DNA from: Sphingopyxis flava
Lineage (GTDB): Bacteria > Pseudomonadota > Alphaproteobacteria > Sphingomonadales > Sphingomonadaceae
DNA: 64,000 bases
Assembly (NCBI RefSeq): GCF_900168005.1
Contig: NZ_FUYP01000007.1
Span: 1-64,000 of the forward strand
Reading direction: 5' to 3'
Shown: positions 63,287 to 64,000 of the stretch, piece by piece
How positions within the stretch are numbered: position 1 is the stretch's first letter
Layout of the letters: the number at the start of each line of letters is the position of its first letter
Translations under genes and position numbers: made by a program
The notes under the pieces: model-generated
The model's input: only the letters and a program-made list of their open reading frames with translations
Told to the model about the DNA's origin: nothing
The model's database searches: none

Positions 63287-64000
63287 ATGGCTAATAGCAA
63301 CCCTTCCCGCCCCGGTCTTCGTGAGGGCGGATCGGACGCGCTTGAGCTGATGCTCGACGTCCGCGGTGGTGAAGTTCTCACCGCGTACAACGCAGCGGTC
63401 GTGATGCACGATAAGCACAAGACCCAGTCGCTCAAGGGCGCCAAGTCGGTGAAGTTCCCGGCATTCTGGAACGCCACCGCCGAATATCACACCCCTGGCG
63501 TTGAAATCCTCGGTGGGTCGATCCCGTCGCAGGATATCACCGTCACTCCTGACGACAAGCTCATCAGCGCGGTCTTCGTGGCTGACGTCGATGAAGCGCT
63601 GTTCGATGTTGATGTTCGTTCTCCGTATACCGAAGCCATCGGTCGCGAGCTCGCAGAGCACTATGACCGCAACGTGATGCGCGCCATTCTGGTCGCTTCG
63701 CGCGCGGGTGCGCTCTTTACGGGTGACCAGGGCGGCGGCTCGCTCACTGACGCTAACTTTGCATCGAGCGCTACGGCGCTGTTCGATGGCATCAGCGAAG
63801 CCAAGGAGCTCATGGACACCAAGCGTGTCCCTGTGGACAGCCAGCCGGTCTATGGGGTTCTCCCCACGGCCCAGTGGTACATCATGGCTCGCTCGGATCG
63901 GAACCTGAACCGCGACTATAACGGCGGCCAGTCGGATATTCGCCGTCACGTCTTGACGACTATTGACGATGTTCAGATCACCAAGTCGAACGTCGCCAAC
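63287..64000 (+). CDS. Major capsid protein (T7 gp10-like), cut by window end
   Basis: First 238 codons from ATG 63287, with AAGGAA upstream. SNPSRPGLREGGSDALELML, AYNAAVVMHDKHKTQ, KFPAFWNATAEYHTPGVEIL and EAIGRELAEHYDRNVMRAIL show the HK97-like T7 capsid family. The frame is open to the last base; T7 gp10A is 345 residues, so about 100 residues lie outside. Confidence 0.93.
   Translation, partial: MANSNPSRPGLREGGSDALELMLDVRGGEVLTAYNAAVVMHDKHKTQSLKGAKSVKFPAFWNATAEYHTPGVEILGGSIPSQDITVTPDDKLISAVFVADVDEALFDVDVRSPYTEAIGRELAEHYDRNVMRAILVASRAGALFTGDQGGGSLTDANFASSATALFDGISEAKELMDTKRVPVDSQPVYGVLPTAQWYIMARSDRNLNRDYNGGQSDIRRHVLTTIDDVQITKSNVAN

Overview
The left 44 kb is chromosome of an alphaproteobacterium, most likely a sphingomonad close to Sphingopyxis. 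The evidence is GC-rich coding with strong G/C at third codon positions, a circularly permuted two-piece tmRNA gene with the tag ANDNEALALAA, the yqeY-dnaG-rpoD macromolecular synthesis cluster, and the carA-carB-greA order. The genus is inferred, not proven.

Chromosomal layout. 0-3.2 kb is a scarred stretch: what looks like the start of an IS21-type transposase cuts a pirin gene, a LysR gene has no usable start codon, about 1.2 kb holds no recognisable gene, and then comes an MgtC/SapB membrane protein. 3.5-7.6 kb holds a soluble chemotaxis receptor with a CtrA-like site, a GFA-family protein, a MoxR ATPase and small proteins. 8-18.8 kb is housekeeping: rpoD, dnaG and yqeY on the minus strand, carA, a coupled small ORF, carB, greA and a rhomboid protease on the plus strand. 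18.8-22.1 kb holds a Nudix hydrolase and a LemA plus three TPM-domain cell-envelope cluster. mscL and ssrA follow. 23.5-29.4 kb holds an acyl-CoA ligase, a large DUF2339 membrane protein and a lipoprotein formylglycine-generating enzyme whose probable client sulfatase lies at 41.6-43.4 kb. 29.4-36.7 kb is a complete histidine utilisation regulon (hutU, hutG, hutH, hutI divergent from hutF, hutC) with a perfect palindromic operator between the divisions. 36.7-44.1 kb holds an N-terminally truncated FAD/NAD-binding protein, an orphan SOS box, CoA-ester metabolism genes (nitronate monooxygenase-like, SDR, enoyl-CoA hydratase, HTD2-type hydratase), the sulfatase and a TetR regulator.

From about 44.1 kb to the end is the left half of a T7-like (Autographiviridae-type) podovirus joined directly to the chromosome. 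It encodes its own single-subunit RNA polymerase, SSB, a RusA-type resolvase, T7-type amidase, primase-helicase, DNA polymerase, 5'-3' exonuclease, Rz with embedded Rz1, tail fibre, portal, scaffold and the first 238 codons of the major capsid protein. All frames are intact and tightly overlapped. I found three T7-type phage promoters: before the RNA polymerase module, after the RNA polymerase gene, and just after the exonuclease gene, where one is followed within 45 bases by a strong intrinsic terminator. The polymerase specificity loop keeps the residues that read promoter positions -9 and -8 but changes T7 N748 to Lys.

The most interesting points are the apparent chromosomal residence of a T7-like phage with no integrase at this end, the repeat array at the host/phage junction, and the self-consistent polymerase/promoter pair. 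The tail-fibre position, RusA in place of endonuclease I, and a Lar-like antirestriction candidate also differ from T7.
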